From: Haloarcula amylovorans | Lineage (GTDB): Archaea > Halobacteriota > Halobacteria > Halobacteriales > Haloarculaceae | Assembly (NCBI RefSeq): GCF_004681185.1 | Contig: NZ_SRIF01000003.1 | Coordinates: forward strand, 124,001-188,000 | Reading direction: 5' to 3' | DNA: 64,000 bases | Shown: one piece after another, positions 1 to 9,397 of the stretch | Position numbering within the stretch: the first letter of the stretch is position 1 | How the letters are laid out: each line of letters opens with the position of its first letter | Position numbers and translations under genes: made by a program | The notes under the pieces: model-generated | Databases searched by the model: none | The model's input: the letters and a program-made list of their open reading frames with translations, nothing else | What the model was told of the DNA's origin: nothing

Positions 1-1606
1 TCACTTCGAGGTCACGGTTCCGCATTTCGTCGCTGCCGTACGGCGGGAGTTGCTTGTGATCGCCAGCGAGCACCATTCGCTTCGCTGCGAGCCATGGAGC
101 AAACGTCGCTGGCACTGAGGCTTGCGAGGCTTCGTCGACGATCGCGACATCGAACTCGTTCGTCTCGAATTCGGCGGCAGCTGACATGGTCGCGCCGACG
201 ACGTCTGCTTGCTTGGCGGGTTGTGACACGTAGTGCTGTTGCACGACGCGGTTGTCACTGCCCGAGCCAGCTCGTGCAATCGCTAGCTCACCATCAATGG
301 CGGCCTCGTGAAGTGAGCCCTCCTCTGGCTCGCTTGATGTGCTGGTGCCGACGAGCAGATTGTCTGTGGCTTGATTCGAGTGGGCACAGGCGATGACGCG
401 ATTCCCTCGGTCAACGAGTTCCTTGATGAGTGTAACAAGTGTCCGGGTTTTCCCGGTACCGGGTGGCCCATGAATGAGTGTGATATCGTCTGTACAGAGG
501 CCGTAGTAGGCGGCATCCCGTTGTGAGTCATTCAACTTCGGGAACTGTGTCGCAAGTCCCCGTGCCGGTGTGAACGACAGGCCGCTATTGCCTGCTATTG
601 GTGCATACTTCGAAGATTTTTGCTGGACGCGGCGAATACAGTCGAGTTCTCGATTGTACGGCAGCGCGTTGAAGATCGGATAGAGGCTGATAACGAACTC
701 ATCGGAATCGAAGATCTCTCGAATCGACTGCATTGCGGTGTCGCGGTCGTCGGCTTGGTCCGAGACGATGACGGTGAGTGCACGTGTTTCGGAATCGACG
801 ACCTTGCCGAGAGCGGGAAGGCCAGCAGGTGATCGGGCCCACGGTGGTGTATCGATCATGATCTCCGTGCCCTCCCACAGGTTCGTTTCAGCGCAGATAT
901 ACCTCGACTCAGTCTTGTCATTCTCCTCAGTGGGCGCAGAAACGTGCCATCGCGTCGGGTCTGCCCCCGAATCTTCGTATACTGGGACCGCATCGTGTAG
1001 CCCGCCTTCCTTAGCGTAGTAGGTGTTCTGATCGAAGGACTGGTACTTGTCGATGCTCTCACGTCGATCCCGTTGTTTCTCAGCTTTCACGAAGTCTGCG
1101 AGGTGGGTGAAAAACTCCTCGCGTGTCATCTCATCCCAGTGGGCTGCAGTGAGTTGCTCCGGGACGAGTTCGAGGACTGATTTGTTTTCTTGATCGTCAC
1201 CGCCCGGCATGTAGCTGGGCACAGTCGGCATGTCGTATGCGTCTGTCCAGAAGCGAAGTCGCCAGCCGATCGCGCTCGTTCCAGCTTGCCGGACCGATTG
1301 GAAATTCTCTCGATCGACGGCGGCCCAGTGATACTCGATAATCGTGCGACGGTTTTCCTCGGTGTACCGAACGAACTCCCCAGTGAGTTCCGCTGAATCG
1401 GGTTTGTGGAGTGGCAGCCGGACGCCGTTACTCGTCCGTAGTGCGTCAAATTGCTTGAACTGCGCCGCGAGTGCCTCGATATCGACGTTGTTTCCAGCTT
1501 CGGTGAGCGTGTCGGCTTGCTCTGGTCGCTCCGCAAATCTCGCGAGCGACGGCGAGTACCGCTCAGTAAATACCTGCGTCATCACCGACAGATCAACTGC
1601 AGTCAT
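1..1606 (-). CDS. Superfamily 1 DNA/RNA helicase (DNA2/NAM7-like), 3' end outside window
   Basis: The minus-strand frame stays open from the ATG at 1606 to the window edge, about 535 codons. A Walker A motif GPPGTGKT lies near residue 380, a DEASQA motif II near 485 and a motif III AGDHKQLPP near 512. Together these identify the ATPase core of the DNA2/NAM7/IGHMBP2 branch of SF1 helicases. The approximately 370 residues before the Walker motif are a family-specific N-terminal region without an obvious domain. The second RecA lobe (motifs IV-VI) must lie to the left of position 1. Such proteins unwind DNA or RNA with ATP. Nothing nearby tells which substrate this one uses. Other open frames in the same stretch are shadows without family motifs. 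Confidence 0.85.
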   Translation of the reverse strand, partial: MTAVDLSVMTQVFTERYSPSLARFAERPEQADTLTEAGNNVDIEALAAQFKQFDALRTSNGVRLPLHKPDSAELTGEFVRYTEENRRTIIEYHWAAVDRENFQSVRQAGTSAIGWRLRFWTDAYDMPTVPSYMPGGDDQENKSVLELVPEQLTAAHWDEMTREEFFTHLADFVKAEKQRDRRESIDKYQSFDQNTYYAKEGGLHDAVPVYEDSGADPTRWHVSAPTEENDKTESRYICAETNLWEGTEIMIDTPPWARSPAGLPALGKVVDSETRALTVIVSDQADDRDTAMQSIREIFDSDEFVISLYPIFNALPYNRELDCIRRVQQKSSKYAPIAGNSGLSFTPARGLATQFPKLNDSQRDAAYYGLCTDDITLIHGPPGTGKTRTLVTLIKELVDRGNRVIACAHSNQATDNLLVGTSTSSEPEEGSLHEAAIDGELAIARAGSGSDNRVVQQHYVSQPAKQADVVGATMSAAAEFETNEFDVAIVDEASQASVPATFAPWLAAKRMVLAGDHKQLPPYGSDEMRNRDLEV

Positions 1607-1785
1607 CGACTAGCAGATACGGATTCGTACGTATAACTCATTCGTCAGGTAGTATCTTGTATCTAGCAAGTGCTGTGACTTCGATCAGCCGTTGTGAAAG
1701 ACTTTGGAGCGGCTGTCGTGACACAGAATACGGCTAATTTCGAGACGCTCGACGGCGTGACTGTTGAATCGTATTGAACCTCTCG

Positions 1786-2748
1786 TTACGCGACGGTAAG
1801 TCCCTGCTCGGCTTCGAGCAGTTCGTGATAGCGGTTGCGGATAGTGACTTCGGAGATGTCCGCAACCTCGCTGACAGCCATCTGTGTCACCTTCTCGTTG
1901 GTCAACAGCGAGGCGGCGTACACCGCGGCCGCGGCGAGGCCGACCGGCGACTTTCCGGAGTGGACGCCCTGTTCTTTGGCGTTCTGGAGGAGTTGGCGGG
2001 CGCGATGTTCGGCCTCGTCGGAAAGTTCGAGATCCGAGGCGAATCGGGGGACGTAGCTTTCGGGGTCGGCTGGTTTGATTTCCAGTCCGAGTTCGCGGAC
2101 GACGTAGCGGTACGTACGGGCAATCTCGCTCTTCTCGACGCGGGACACTTCTGTGATCTCGTCGAGTGATCGCGGGACGCCGGCCTGTCGAGCGGCAGCG
2201 TACACCGAAACCGTCGCCACGCCCTCGATAGAACGGCCGGGCAGGAGATTCTCGTCTAAGGCGCGGCGGTAGATGACGCTGGCCGTCTCACGGACGTTCT
2301 TCGGTAGGCCGAGTCCAGAGGCCATGCGATCGATTTCGCCCAGCGCCTGCTTGAGATTGCGCTCTTTCGAGTCACGCGTGCGGAAGCGCTCGTTCCACTT
2401 GCGCAGTCGCTGCATCTTCTGACGCTGCTTGCCCGACAGCGAATTGCCGTAGGCGTCTTTATTCTGCCAGCTGATGTTGGTCGAGAGACCCTTGTCGTGC
2501 ATCATGTTCGTTGTCGGCGCGCCGACGCGGGACTTCTCGTCTTTTTCGTTGGCGTTGAAGGCGCGCCACTCCGGGCCGCGGTCGATCTCATCTTCCTCGA
2601 CGACGAGGCCGCAGTCCTCACAGACCGTCTCGCCGTGTTCGTCGTCCATGACGAGTGTCCCGGAACACTCCGGACAGGCTGTCGAGGTGGATTCTGTAGT
2701 CTGTTCCTCTTCGTCGACTCGCTGTTGCGTTTGTGTGTGTTCGCTCAT
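1786..2748 (-). CDS. tfb: Transcription initiation factor IIB (TFB)
   Basis: This 320-residue protein has the TFB layout. After an acidic low-complexity N-terminus comes a zinc ribbon (CPEC near residue 24 and CEDC near 43), then the B-reader/linker with the conserved EWRAF, then two cyclin-fold repeats of roughly 90 residues each. Repeat 1 contains RSIEGVATVSVYAAARQAG and repeat 2 contains SPVGLAAAAVYAASLL. TFB recruits RNA polymerase to the TBP-DNA complex at archaeal promoters. Haloarchaea carry several tfb paralogues, and which one this is cannot be told. It is transcribed alone. The start at 2748 gives the normal family length. Confidence 0.96.
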   Translation of the reverse strand: MSEHTQTQQRVDEEEQTTESTSTACPECSGTLVMDDEHGETVCEDCGLVVEEDEIDRGPEWRAFNANEKDEKSRVGAPTTNMMHDKGLSTNISWQNKDAYGNSLSGKQRQKMQRLRKWNERFRTRDSKERNLKQALGEIDRMASGLGLPKNVRETASVIYRRALDENLLPGRSIEGVATVSVYAAARQAGVPRSLDEITEVSRVEKSEIARTYRYVVRELGLEIKPADPESYVPRFASDLELSDEAEHRARQLLQNAKEQGVHSGKSPVGLAAAAVYAASLLTNEKVTQMAVSEVADISEVTIRNRYHELLEAEQGLTVA

Positions 2749-2998
2749 TGGTTGCGAAAGCGAGGCTCACCGGGCACTGGGGCTAACCGTAGAACCCGGC
2801 AGCAATCGGTAAGAATGTATTCGTCCGAAAGTCAATTAATGCTTTTGGTGTTGGGTCGCCGATAGGCGTCTCGAGCCACGAGACGCGTGTTTGTGTCTCC
2901 AGCGCACAACCATTCAAGTAGTGATTATAATGAATCATCCGGGAGGTCCGGCTATTACAGATGTCGCATAATCTCGCTGAGCAGCGACCGAGAAAGGG

Positions 2999-3751
2999 TT
3001 ACCGTGCGAGGGCGAGTGCCGTCTCGATATCCCCAAACCAGGGATTTCCGTGTCCGGGCAGGAGTGTCACCAATCCCACGCCTTCGAGGCGAGCGAGCGA
3101 CGCCTTGGCCTCCTCGTGGTTATCGTCGGCAGGCTCAAGGAGTTGTGGATCACCCTCTTGTTGGGTGAAAATATTCCGTGTAGCGAGGACATCGCCACAG
3201 AAGAGGACGTTCCGGTCCTCGACGAACAACGCACACGACCCAGCGGTGTGGCCGGGCGCGAAGATCACCCGTGGCTCGCCTGGCACTGGGAGCACATCTC
3301 CGTCGGTGAGCGGTTCAACATCGGCAAGCGACTCGACGGACCTGACACCGTCGCGGAGCATCTCAAGGGCGTAGGCGAAAAACCGCGGCCGCCAGAGGTT
3401 TCGGAGGTACCAGCTGGGAGGGCTTTGGGGATGGCTGCGAAGCCGGGGCACGTCGTTCGGATGACAGTAGACGGGGACGCCCCGGTCGGCCATGGTCTTG
3501 GCGAAGCCGACGTGGTCTACGTCTGCGTGTGTCAGCACGAGCGCAGCGACATCGTCGAGTTCGTAGCCGTTGTCGTCGAGCCAGTGGCCGAGCTGCGGCC
3601 AGTGGGCAGGAAGGCCAGCGTCGATGATCGTCAGTTTTGCATCCGCTTCGAGGACGTACCAGTTGATCCGACGCGTGCCAAATCGGTAGACACCCTCGGC
3701 CACCCTGCGATTCGTGGCTCCAGTCCTATCGCCCGTTCGAGCGTGGCCCAT
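2999..3751 (-). CDS. MBL-fold metallo-hydrolase
   Basis: A 250-residue protein of the metallo-beta-lactamase fold. The metal site is visible as THADVDHVG, followed by GHTAGSC, FCGDVL and LLPGHG. The usual HxHxDH motif is therefore HxDxDH here, a variant found in some hydrolase subfamilies that changes one ligand of the first metal. The ATG at 3751 (MGHARTG) is chosen over an upstream start because the family-like sequence begins with GVYRFGTRRINWYV. The substrate is unknown; thioester, lactone and nucleotide hydrolases all share the fold. It stands alone between tfb and a decayed region. Confidence 0.88.
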   Translation of the reverse strand: MGHARTGDRTGATNRRVAEGVYRFGTRRINWYVLEADAKLTIIDAGLPAHWPQLGHWLDDNGYELDDVAALVLTHADVDHVGFAKTMADRGVPVYCHPNDVPRLRSHPQSPPSWYLRNLWRPRFFAYALEMLRDGVRSVESLADVEPLTDGDVLPVPGEPRVIFAPGHTAGSCALFVEDRNVLFCGDVLATRNIFTQQEGDPQLLEPADDNHEEAKASLARLEGVGLVTLLPGHGNPWFGDIETALALAR

Positions 3752-3844
3752 GGTCTTTCTACGACCGCGTCGTAAATAGCAATGCACGTCCAGACGTCGG
3801 CCTCCCACAGGGTGCTGGATATGCTATACTTGACAGTAGTCATC

Positions 3845-3966
3845 TGTGCAGCATTCGATGACGACATCATGGCCGTAGTCGCCGTCTTAATACTGCACAG
3901 CGGGATTCTCAACGGCGAATTCGTTGGTCTACTCGGTGTAGTGGACGAGGTCCTCGACCCGATAGC
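3845..3966 (-). pseudogene. Decayed copy of the small DLVHYTE protein
   Basis: The minus-strand reading gives DLVHYTE, stop, TNEFAVENPAVQY, stop, DGDYGHDVVIE. This aligns with the intact 70-residue protein at 36434-36646 (DLVHYTEWSEDFATVENLYA followed by QYRYGEYGHDVVIE), with two in-frame stops and one missing codon. It is a broken duplicate of a member of the cassette found intact at 35.2-38.8 kb. Confidence 0.7.
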
Positions 3967-4609
3967 GCAGGTGTCAATGAGTGGCCTGTGTGAGCGCTGA
4001 TTCGCTTGCAGTCAGACAGGCGGATTAGTTTCTGGGCCATCAGCGACTATCCTCGTTCAGCCACAGCCACAGCCACAGCCATCTATACCGTCAGCGTAGT
4101 CCCGCGTAGTACTCCAGGTGACCACCACAGCCCTGTGGCCCAGTGCTTCTGACAGCACCGACTGCCGGAGTTTCCGTTTCAATTCGCTGAGCGACAGCGC
4201 TGAATGAGTGGTGCACAGAGTGTTACACACCTCCATCGATCGTACTGGTCTGCGTTGGGAAGTCCTGCCCACTGCTGTCGGGTTCTGTGTGATCGAAATA
4301 TTGGTCGGTATGAACGCACATGTGCCGCACGGGCTTGGACGTCTTCCCTAATCCATCGTGAATTACTGTACGACCGGCTTCCCAGCGTCCATTTCCGCGT
4401 TCTCGGCTCCGTATCGAGTTAATGACCGCCGACTGTCGGTGAACACCTGCCACTCAATGACTGCCGTCGTCCCTCGCTCACCGGTCGTCGGTGTTCCTTG
4501 CCGGCAAGCAGATGCTAGTGATAACATTGACAATCGCTGACGAACAACACACAGATAGACGCCGGGATACAGCTTTTGGTAGGACTGACTCACTCCACAG
4601 CCACCCCAG

Positions 4610-4850
4610 CGTCAGTAGGTGTCTCTGCGAGGTCGTTGTCAGGTCGACCTCGCTTTTGTGTGCCTGCTGGTGGGACTATCCGGGAGTGCTATCGGTAGTG
4701 ATCGGGTGTGGGTGGCCATAGTTGGCCAGCTTGCTGGTGAGTGTGTCCGGTAACGGGCAGTGGCACGGCGGTGCGCTCGTCGATTGGGGGTTGTGTCGAG
4801 GGGTTGCTCGATGCGTGTTGTGAGGGATTGAGAGTGGCGGCTGGGGGAGA
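4610..4850 (-). pseudogene. Strongly decayed PadR-like regulator remnant
   Basis: The plus-strand bases around 4635-4800 resemble those around 38400-38610, inside the 3' half of the intact PadR-like gene. The clearest piece reads PIDERT on the minus strand, against PIDDRT in the intact protein, and the surrounding Gln- and Leu-rich helix is partly recognisable. Several indels break the frame. The location, between a decayed DLVHYTE gene and an inverted-repeat element copy, fits decay of the same cassette. The match is by eye and modest. Confidence 0.35.
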
Positions 4851-4929
4851 GGCCACGCTAGTACTCATCTTGGAACAGATTCATCGAGACGATCGATATT
4901 GGTCCCAACTGTGGATCGCCTGCTGAACA

Positions 4930-5290
4930 ACTCCGAACATCTCTCCTAGAGGCGGGCTGAGCTTAGAGAGTCGTTATATCCGTTGTGAACTATAGTAGAA
5001 TCTGAAAGTCTTTGCAGGGTCTCTTGGTAAACAGGGCTGCTACGCGTTAATTTTCAGACGCACGCTGAGTGCTGTGTGTAGATACTTCTGAAGATTACTA
5101 TAGAAGTTGAGACTTGTCGCTCCGTTCGTGTGACGACCACTCACGCCACTCCTGTACAACTGAGGGCGCTCCCGAGTTCTGCAGCTACCACACAGCAACG
5201 CCAGCGGCAGCAGGGCACGTGCCACCGCGTCCATCAACGCCGATTCTCTACCGATCCCCTTTTTAGAGGTGTCCATTACGGGATCAGGGT
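4930..5290 (+). repeat. Dispersed inverted-repeat element, copy A (interrupted and degenerate)
   Basis: The stretch from about 4934 (ccgaacatctctcctagagg) to 4990 matches 25565-25620, and 5107-5260 matches the body of the element at 35230-35390, including gcagctaccacacag and gcagggcacgtgccaccgcg. The left half is interrupted by about 114 extra bases at 4990-5103. The right inverted repeat is no longer recognisable. Confidence 0.6.
4990..5103. mobile_element. Candidate nested MITE inside repeat copy A
   Basis: This 114-bp segment is absent from the other element copies. It begins ctatagtagaatctgaaag, and the reverse complement of its right end reads ctatagtaatcttcagaag, so the ends are imperfect inverted repeats sharing ctatagta. 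It has no coding capacity. This is the expected shape of a small non-autonomous transposable element. A target-site duplication cannot be separated from the palindromic ends. Confidence 0.35.
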
Positions 5291-5315
5291 GACGACTCTA
5301 CTAGAATGGGTGCTG

Positions 5316-6668
5316 TCACGTGTCGTTCGTCGCTGGCTCTTCGAGCATCGTGAGGAAAGATTCGTAGGAGCGGGTCGACATCGCGAAGAGGCGATCCTCG
5401 GCGACGATGACGGGTACGGGCGAAACGTCTGTCGAGGTCCACTGAACTTCGAACGTTTCCCGATCGAGGGCGACCAGACCTGATTGGTCACTTCTAAAGC
5501 CCGAACCGCCGTCGATTGAACCGTACTGCGGGACGAATATCGTGTCCGAACTTACAGCTGGGCGCCCCCAGCCGTAGCTGACGGATGGAATTTCGTTGAA
5601 GAAGTCGAAGTCGTCCGGGACGGTGGGCCGCAGCACGGCTGCGCGTGTCTCCTGTCTGTCACCGGTCACTAGGTCCCGTTTGTACAGCGTCGCCCCACCC
5701 TCCTCTATGACTCTCGGCAAGAGCGAAGAGGCTGTCCCGATGATAACCGACCCGTCGGCGATTGCGGGCTGGCTGAAACGGTTTGACCCCTCGAACCCCG
5801 GTTCGACGATCGGCTCGAGTTCGGAGCGCCAGCGTTCGGTTCCGTCTTCGGTAGCCAGCGCAGTGAGGCTGTCCCCAGATACTACGACGACTGTTCCGGA
5901 AGCGGCTGCGAGACCCTGGACAGGTGGACTGTTGACGGCCCACTGCACTGTGTCGTCAGTGGTGGAGACAGCACGAACTTGCTCCTCGATTGCGTAGACC
6001 AGCGTCCCGTCCGTGACTGCGAATTCCTTAACGGGCTCCGCCACAGTGTGTCGCCATTCGACCGCTCGGGAATCGAGCGAGACCGCATAGAAGAACCGTT
6101 CCTGCCCGGAGCGGACTAGCCCGAATATCATCCCGTCGACGAGAGCTGGAGCCGAGGCCGCTACGGAGTCGCCTTCGACGAGCGGGTCCGTTGCCCAGCG
6201 ACGTGTGCCGTCCGCGGCATCGAAGGCTTGGATCGTCACGTTTCGTTCGCCATCGTCTTGATTGGTCACGGCCGAATAGACGGCCTCGGGACCGATAGTG
6301 GGCGCCGTGTACCGGCAGTTTGGGGGACTCCGCGCCCAGGTTTGGCTACCGTCGTCTATGTCGAGTGCACGGAGCGACGCGCCACCGATGTAGGCCCTGC
6401 CATCAGCGACGGTCGGGGGGAATTCACGAGTGGAGATCGACGCTGCCCAGCGCTCGCTGACTCCCGTTTGCGGGCCGCTGGTTCCCGGATTGTGGTACGT
6501 CCGACCGGCGTCGTGACCAATCATCGGCCAGGCGTCGGCGGGGAGTGTTGCAGTCGCGGTGCGGCATGTTGGCTGAGCGGCCGCGACCTCACTCGAGAGC
6601 AACGGGAGGGCGGCGCCTGCGCTCGCGACACTCTTCAGAATATTTCGACGGCTCGTCTCTTTCGACAT
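5316..6668 (-). CDS. Tat-exported PQQ-like beta-propeller protein
   Basis: A 450-residue protein starting with a twin-arginine signal (SRRNILKSVASAGAALPLL followed by an AAAQ cleavage region). The rest consists of beta-propeller blades of the PQQ-enzyme/BamB type, with recurrent patterns such as VYAIEEQVRAVST, LTALATEDGTERWRSEL and LVALDRETFEVQW, about one every 40-45 residues. Proteins of this type in haloarchaea are secreted and act as scaffolds or, less often, as quinoprotein dehydrogenases. No catalytic cysteine pair or cofactor ligand set was recognised, so an enzymatic role is not claimed. It is monocistronic and sits between two copies of the dispersed repeat. Confidence 0.85.
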   Translation of the reverse strand: MSKETSRRNILKSVASAGAALPLLSSEVAAAQPTCRTATATLPADAWPMIGHDAGRTYHNPGTSGPQTGVSERWAASISTREFPPTVADGRAYIGGASLRALDIDDGSQTWARSPPNCRYTAPTIGPEAVYSAVTNQDDGERNVTIQAFDAADGTRRWATDPLVEGDSVAASAPALVDGMIFGLVRSGQERFFYAVSLDSRAVEWRHTVAEPVKEFAVTDGTLVYAIEEQVRAVSTTDDTVQWAVNSPPVQGLAAASGTVVVVSGDSLTALATEDGTERWRSELEPIVEPGFEGSNRFSQPAIADGSVIIGTASSLLPRVIEEGGATLYKRDLVTGDRQETRAAVLRPTVPDDFDFFNEIPSVSYGWGRPAVSSDTIFVPQYGSIDGGSGFRSDQSGLVALDRETFEVQWTSTDVSPVPVIVAEDRLFAMSTRSYESFLTMLEEPATNDT

Positions 6669-6752
6669 CGTATCACTGCTACTGGTGATGGCTGTTTTAT
6701 TATCGCTCTAATAAGGGATTGTTCCACTGTATTCCAACGGATTTCTGGTAGC

Positions 6753-6985
6753 GTCACACCCGTTGTAACAGTAGTTTGGAACTGGTCGCTTCGTTCGTGT
6801 TATAAACACTACTAGCATCCTGCACAAAGAGGGTCGCTCCCGGTTCCGGCAGCTAGCACACAGCAGCGTCGGCGACGGCAGGGCACGTGCCACCGCGTCC
6901 ATCAGTGTCGGTTCCGTGCCGATTCAGTCGTTAGGACGTGCTCGTCACGAGGTTATCCCGAAGACTCCACCACAACGGGTGTGAC
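6753..6985 (+). repeat. Dispersed inverted-repeat element, copy B
   Basis: The element is bounded by gtcacacccgttgta at the left and its inverted counterpart cacaacgggtgtgac at the right, total 233 bp. The interior matches the copies at 11965 and 35203 closely. Its right inverted repeat lies inside the 3' end of the adjacent decayed coiled-coil gene. Confidence 0.8.
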
Positions 6986-7340
6986 GCCACCCGTCATTGC
7001 TTTCCGGTCGCTGTTTTCCAGCAAATCGAGGCCGACGTAGCGTTGCTCGACCAATCCTTCGGCAGTCTCGGCGTCCATCGCTAGCAACTCGGTCTGTGTC
7101 TAGTCCCGACCGCCCTGCCGGGTCTTCGCGACAAGGTCATCTCCACCTATTCCTGTAGTTTCTCCCAGACCCACTTGACCGTTTGACGATGCGGCTCTTT
7201 CCCAAGCTCAGCGGTCAGAGCGGTCTCCACGTCATCCTTCGTGAAGAAGACGCCACTGCCATCAGTCCGTTCGGTTGCGAACTCGGGCCACCGTTTGGCG
7301 ACACAATTGTCTGGTCGAATGCGACGCTGAAAACGTGGGC
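6953..7340 (-). pseudogene. 3' remnant of the cassette coiled-coil protein gene (copy B)
   Basis: The minus strand encodes AKRWPEFATERTDGSGVFF, then KDDVETALTAELGKEPHRQ and VWEKLQ, then a stop and a shifted remainder ending TGGVTPVVVESSG. These are the C-terminal roughly 120 residues of the intact 295-residue protein at 35405-36292. The break after VWEKLQ and a further stop within the RQGGRD segment make it non-functional. Confidence 0.8.
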
Positions 7341-7476
7341 TCCGACTCGGGAGCAACGGCAGTACTCTGTTCCCATCGTGACCCGCGATGATCATTCCGC
7401 CCGGTTTGCCTGGGTCAAGAGCCAGTTTTCCGTTGTCGTCTGGTCGGCCAACCTGTAGCCCTGATGATTAGCGTCG

Positions 7477-7622
7477 TCATGCAGAGCGATCGACACCTTC
7501 AGCAGGCGTTGACCGCGACGATGATCGTCGAAAGTGCACGATTACGGCGCCAATTGCCAACGATAGTAGAATGCCAATGGAGGCGTGAATTCCTGCGGCG
7601 AGGAAGCGCGCGAGCGTGTTGT
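7477..7622 (-). pseudogene. C-terminal remnant of a membrane protein
   Basis: The minus strand reads NTLARFLAAGIHASIGILL followed by SLAIGAVIVHFRRSSSR and a stop at 7477. That is one hydrophobic helix with a basic cytoplasmic tail, preceded by no usable start. It looks like the last transmembrane segment of a lost transporter or regulator. The family is not recognised. Confidence 0.25.
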
Positions 7623-7681
7623 GAGAAGTGACTGTTCCTATCTTTGATATAGTTCCTGAACGAATTCGGTGCTATCTACCG

Positions 7682-8539
7682 ATGTTCGACAACATCCTCG
7701 TTCCGACTGACGGAAGTGACTGTGCACAAGCAGCTGTCGGGCACGCCGCGGATATAGCGACACGCTACAATGGGAGAGTACACGCACTATCTGTCGCCGA
7801 TTCCAGGACACTCGAAGATGGCCCACAGTCCGATGAAGTCAAGAAAGAACGTGAAGCAATCGCTGAAAGGGCCTGCAACGACCTTTCCGAGAGTGGCGTC
7901 CCTGTTGAACAAGCCGTCCGTACTGACATCCCCCACAAAGCGATTCTACGGTACGCGACCGAACAGGACATTGATCTCGTTGTGATGGGGACACACGGTC
8001 GGACCGGCGTCGAGCGATATTTGCTCGGGAGTGTCACCGAGAAGGTTGTCCGGCTCTCGGATGTGCCAGTATTAACGGTCAAGGCGGAAAACGATGCCGA
8101 GGTCACCTACCCCTATACTGATATCTTGGTGCCAACCGACGGGAGTGAGGGATCAGAGGCCGCTATTGGCCCAGCTGTCGATATTGCGAGCACTTACGAT
8201 GCTCGTCTACATGCCCTCTCAGTCATCGATACGATGGCGATGGGCGTCGATGTCCGATCAGTGGGGGTTCTCGATGCGCTGGAAGAATCAGCAGAGTCGG
8301 CAGTAGAAATCATCGAAGAGCAAGCAACCCAAGCCTCCGTGTCTGCGGTCGAAACCGCGATTAAACATGGGAGCCCCTACCGAGGAATTCGTTCCTACGT
8401 TGAGGAGCACGATATTGATCTCGTCGTGATGGGCACCCACGGACGCAGTGGGATCGAGCGATACCTCTTGGGAAGCGTCGCCGAAAAGACAGTGCGCACG
8501 TCACCAGTTCCTGTAATGACCGTTCGTCAGCCAGAGTGA
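7682..8539 (+). CDS. Universal stress protein with two UspA domains
   Basis: A 285-residue tandem UspA protein. Both halves begin with the ILVPTDGS strand and end with the ATP-binding G-2x-G-9x-G-S/T motif: GTHGRTGVERYLLGSV in the first half and GTHGRSGIERYLLGSV in the second. Both nucleotide sites therefore look intact. The ATG at 7682 (MFDNILVPTDGSD) is preferred over the one at 7628 because the UspA fold starts at the second residue. UspA proteins bind ATP and support survival under stress. The gene is alone, followed by a truncated P-type ATPase gene; the two classes of gene often sit together. Confidence 0.95.
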   Translation: MFDNILVPTDGSDCAQAAVGHAADIATRYNGRVHALSVADSRTLEDGPQSDEVKKEREAIAERACNDLSESGVPVEQAVRTDIPHKAILRYATEQDIDLVVMGTHGRTGVERYLLGSVTEKVVRLSDVPVLTVKAENDAEVTYPYTDILVPTDGSEGSEAAIGPAVDIASTYDARLHALSVIDTMAMGVDVRSVGVLDALEESAESAVEIIEEQATQASVSAVETAIKHGSPYRGIRSYVEEHDIDLVVMGTHGRSGIERYLLGSVAEKTVRTSPVPVMTVRQPE

Positions 8540-8696
8540 ACCAGCGGTCAGTAATGACTCTTGGTCTGTCTCACACGTAGAATCTACCGTTCTCAACACT
8601 GACTCCATCCTGAATCACCCCGTTAGTCAAATGACGCCCTGCTTCTGTACTCGACACTGACCACTAAGTCGTCCCCCGGCGTACTTCCAGTAACTA

Positions 8697-9090
8697 ATGG
8701 CTGTCTCCGCTTCGACGGACACCGAATCCTGGTATTCGCGGGGGCTAAGCCAGATTTACGACTCTCTTGACGCCAATTCAGATGGTCTCTCAACCGAGGA
8801 AGCTGAAAGCCGACGCTCGGATTACGGCCCAAATCGCCTGCCGAAGGCAAAGCCGGTCACCGTGTGGCAGATCTTCCTTCGTCAGTTCAAGAACCCGCTC
8901 ATCTACATTCTCGCCATCGCAGCAATCGTCTCGTTCGCCATCGGCGATGAGACTGACGCCGGATTCATCGCTGTGGTGCTCTTGGTCAATACGCTAGTCG
9001 GCGGTATCCAAGAGTGGCGTGCGGAGCGCAGCAGCTAGGCACTCCAACAACTCACCCGTACCCGTGCGACGGTCATTCGCGATGGATAGA
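8697..9090 (+). pseudogene. N-terminal fragment of a cation P-type ATPase
   Basis: The first 113 codons encode the cation-ATPase N domain (GLSTEEAESRRSDYGPNRLP) and the first membrane hairpin (NPLIYILAIAAIVSFAIGD). They end at TAG after EWRAERSS. The same frame then continues ALQQLTRTRATVIRDG up to about 9090, where a second stop and unrelated sequence follow. The phosphorylation site DKTGT and everything after the second transmembrane segment are absent, so the product cannot transport. The start codon and N-terminus are intact. Confidence 0.85.
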
Positions 9091-9397
9091 GGATTGCGAT
9101 ACCATGTCGCTAGTATTCGTCTGTGTCGGTGCTGTCGAATTCTGGGAAGTCACTATACGCGAGAGGGGCGCCAGTACGCGTCGCGGGCCTTTCCCGACTC
9201 GTCGTCTCTGCCTTCCAGCGATTGTCCAAAGTCAGACAGCTTTTCCGCCACCCCTCAGTACGCGCAGTCCGCCATGAACACGAAGCTCTTGGCAGGCACT
9301 GGTAGTTCGCCGATGAGACTGCAAACCTGAAACTCCCGCCGCCCGAGATTTCTCCGCGTTCAGGCGGAGGGGGATGTCAAGTTACCGCAATATCGGA
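9091..9397. other. Gene-free gap with unidentified decayed sequence
   Basis: Between the P-type ATPase fragment and the sodium symporter no frame looks coding. The right part (9310-9380) resembles the end of a haloarchaeal tnpB-type element (see the hairpin at 9352). The left part was not identified. Confidence 0.5.
9352..9380 (+). mobile_element. Right-end-like hairpin of an IS200/IS605-type (tnpB) element
   Basis: The arms ctccgc and gcggag enclose a 6-base loop and are followed by ggggatgtcaa. Haloarchaeal IS1341/tnpB elements commonly end in a GC hairpin followed by ggatgtcaa (recalled family knowledge). No tnpB frame is left upstream, so this would be a scar. Confidence 0.4.

Noticed and set aside
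4062..4080. Short ccacag tandem repeat
   Set aside because: Only about three units; too small to be an origin iteron set or a CRISPR-like array.
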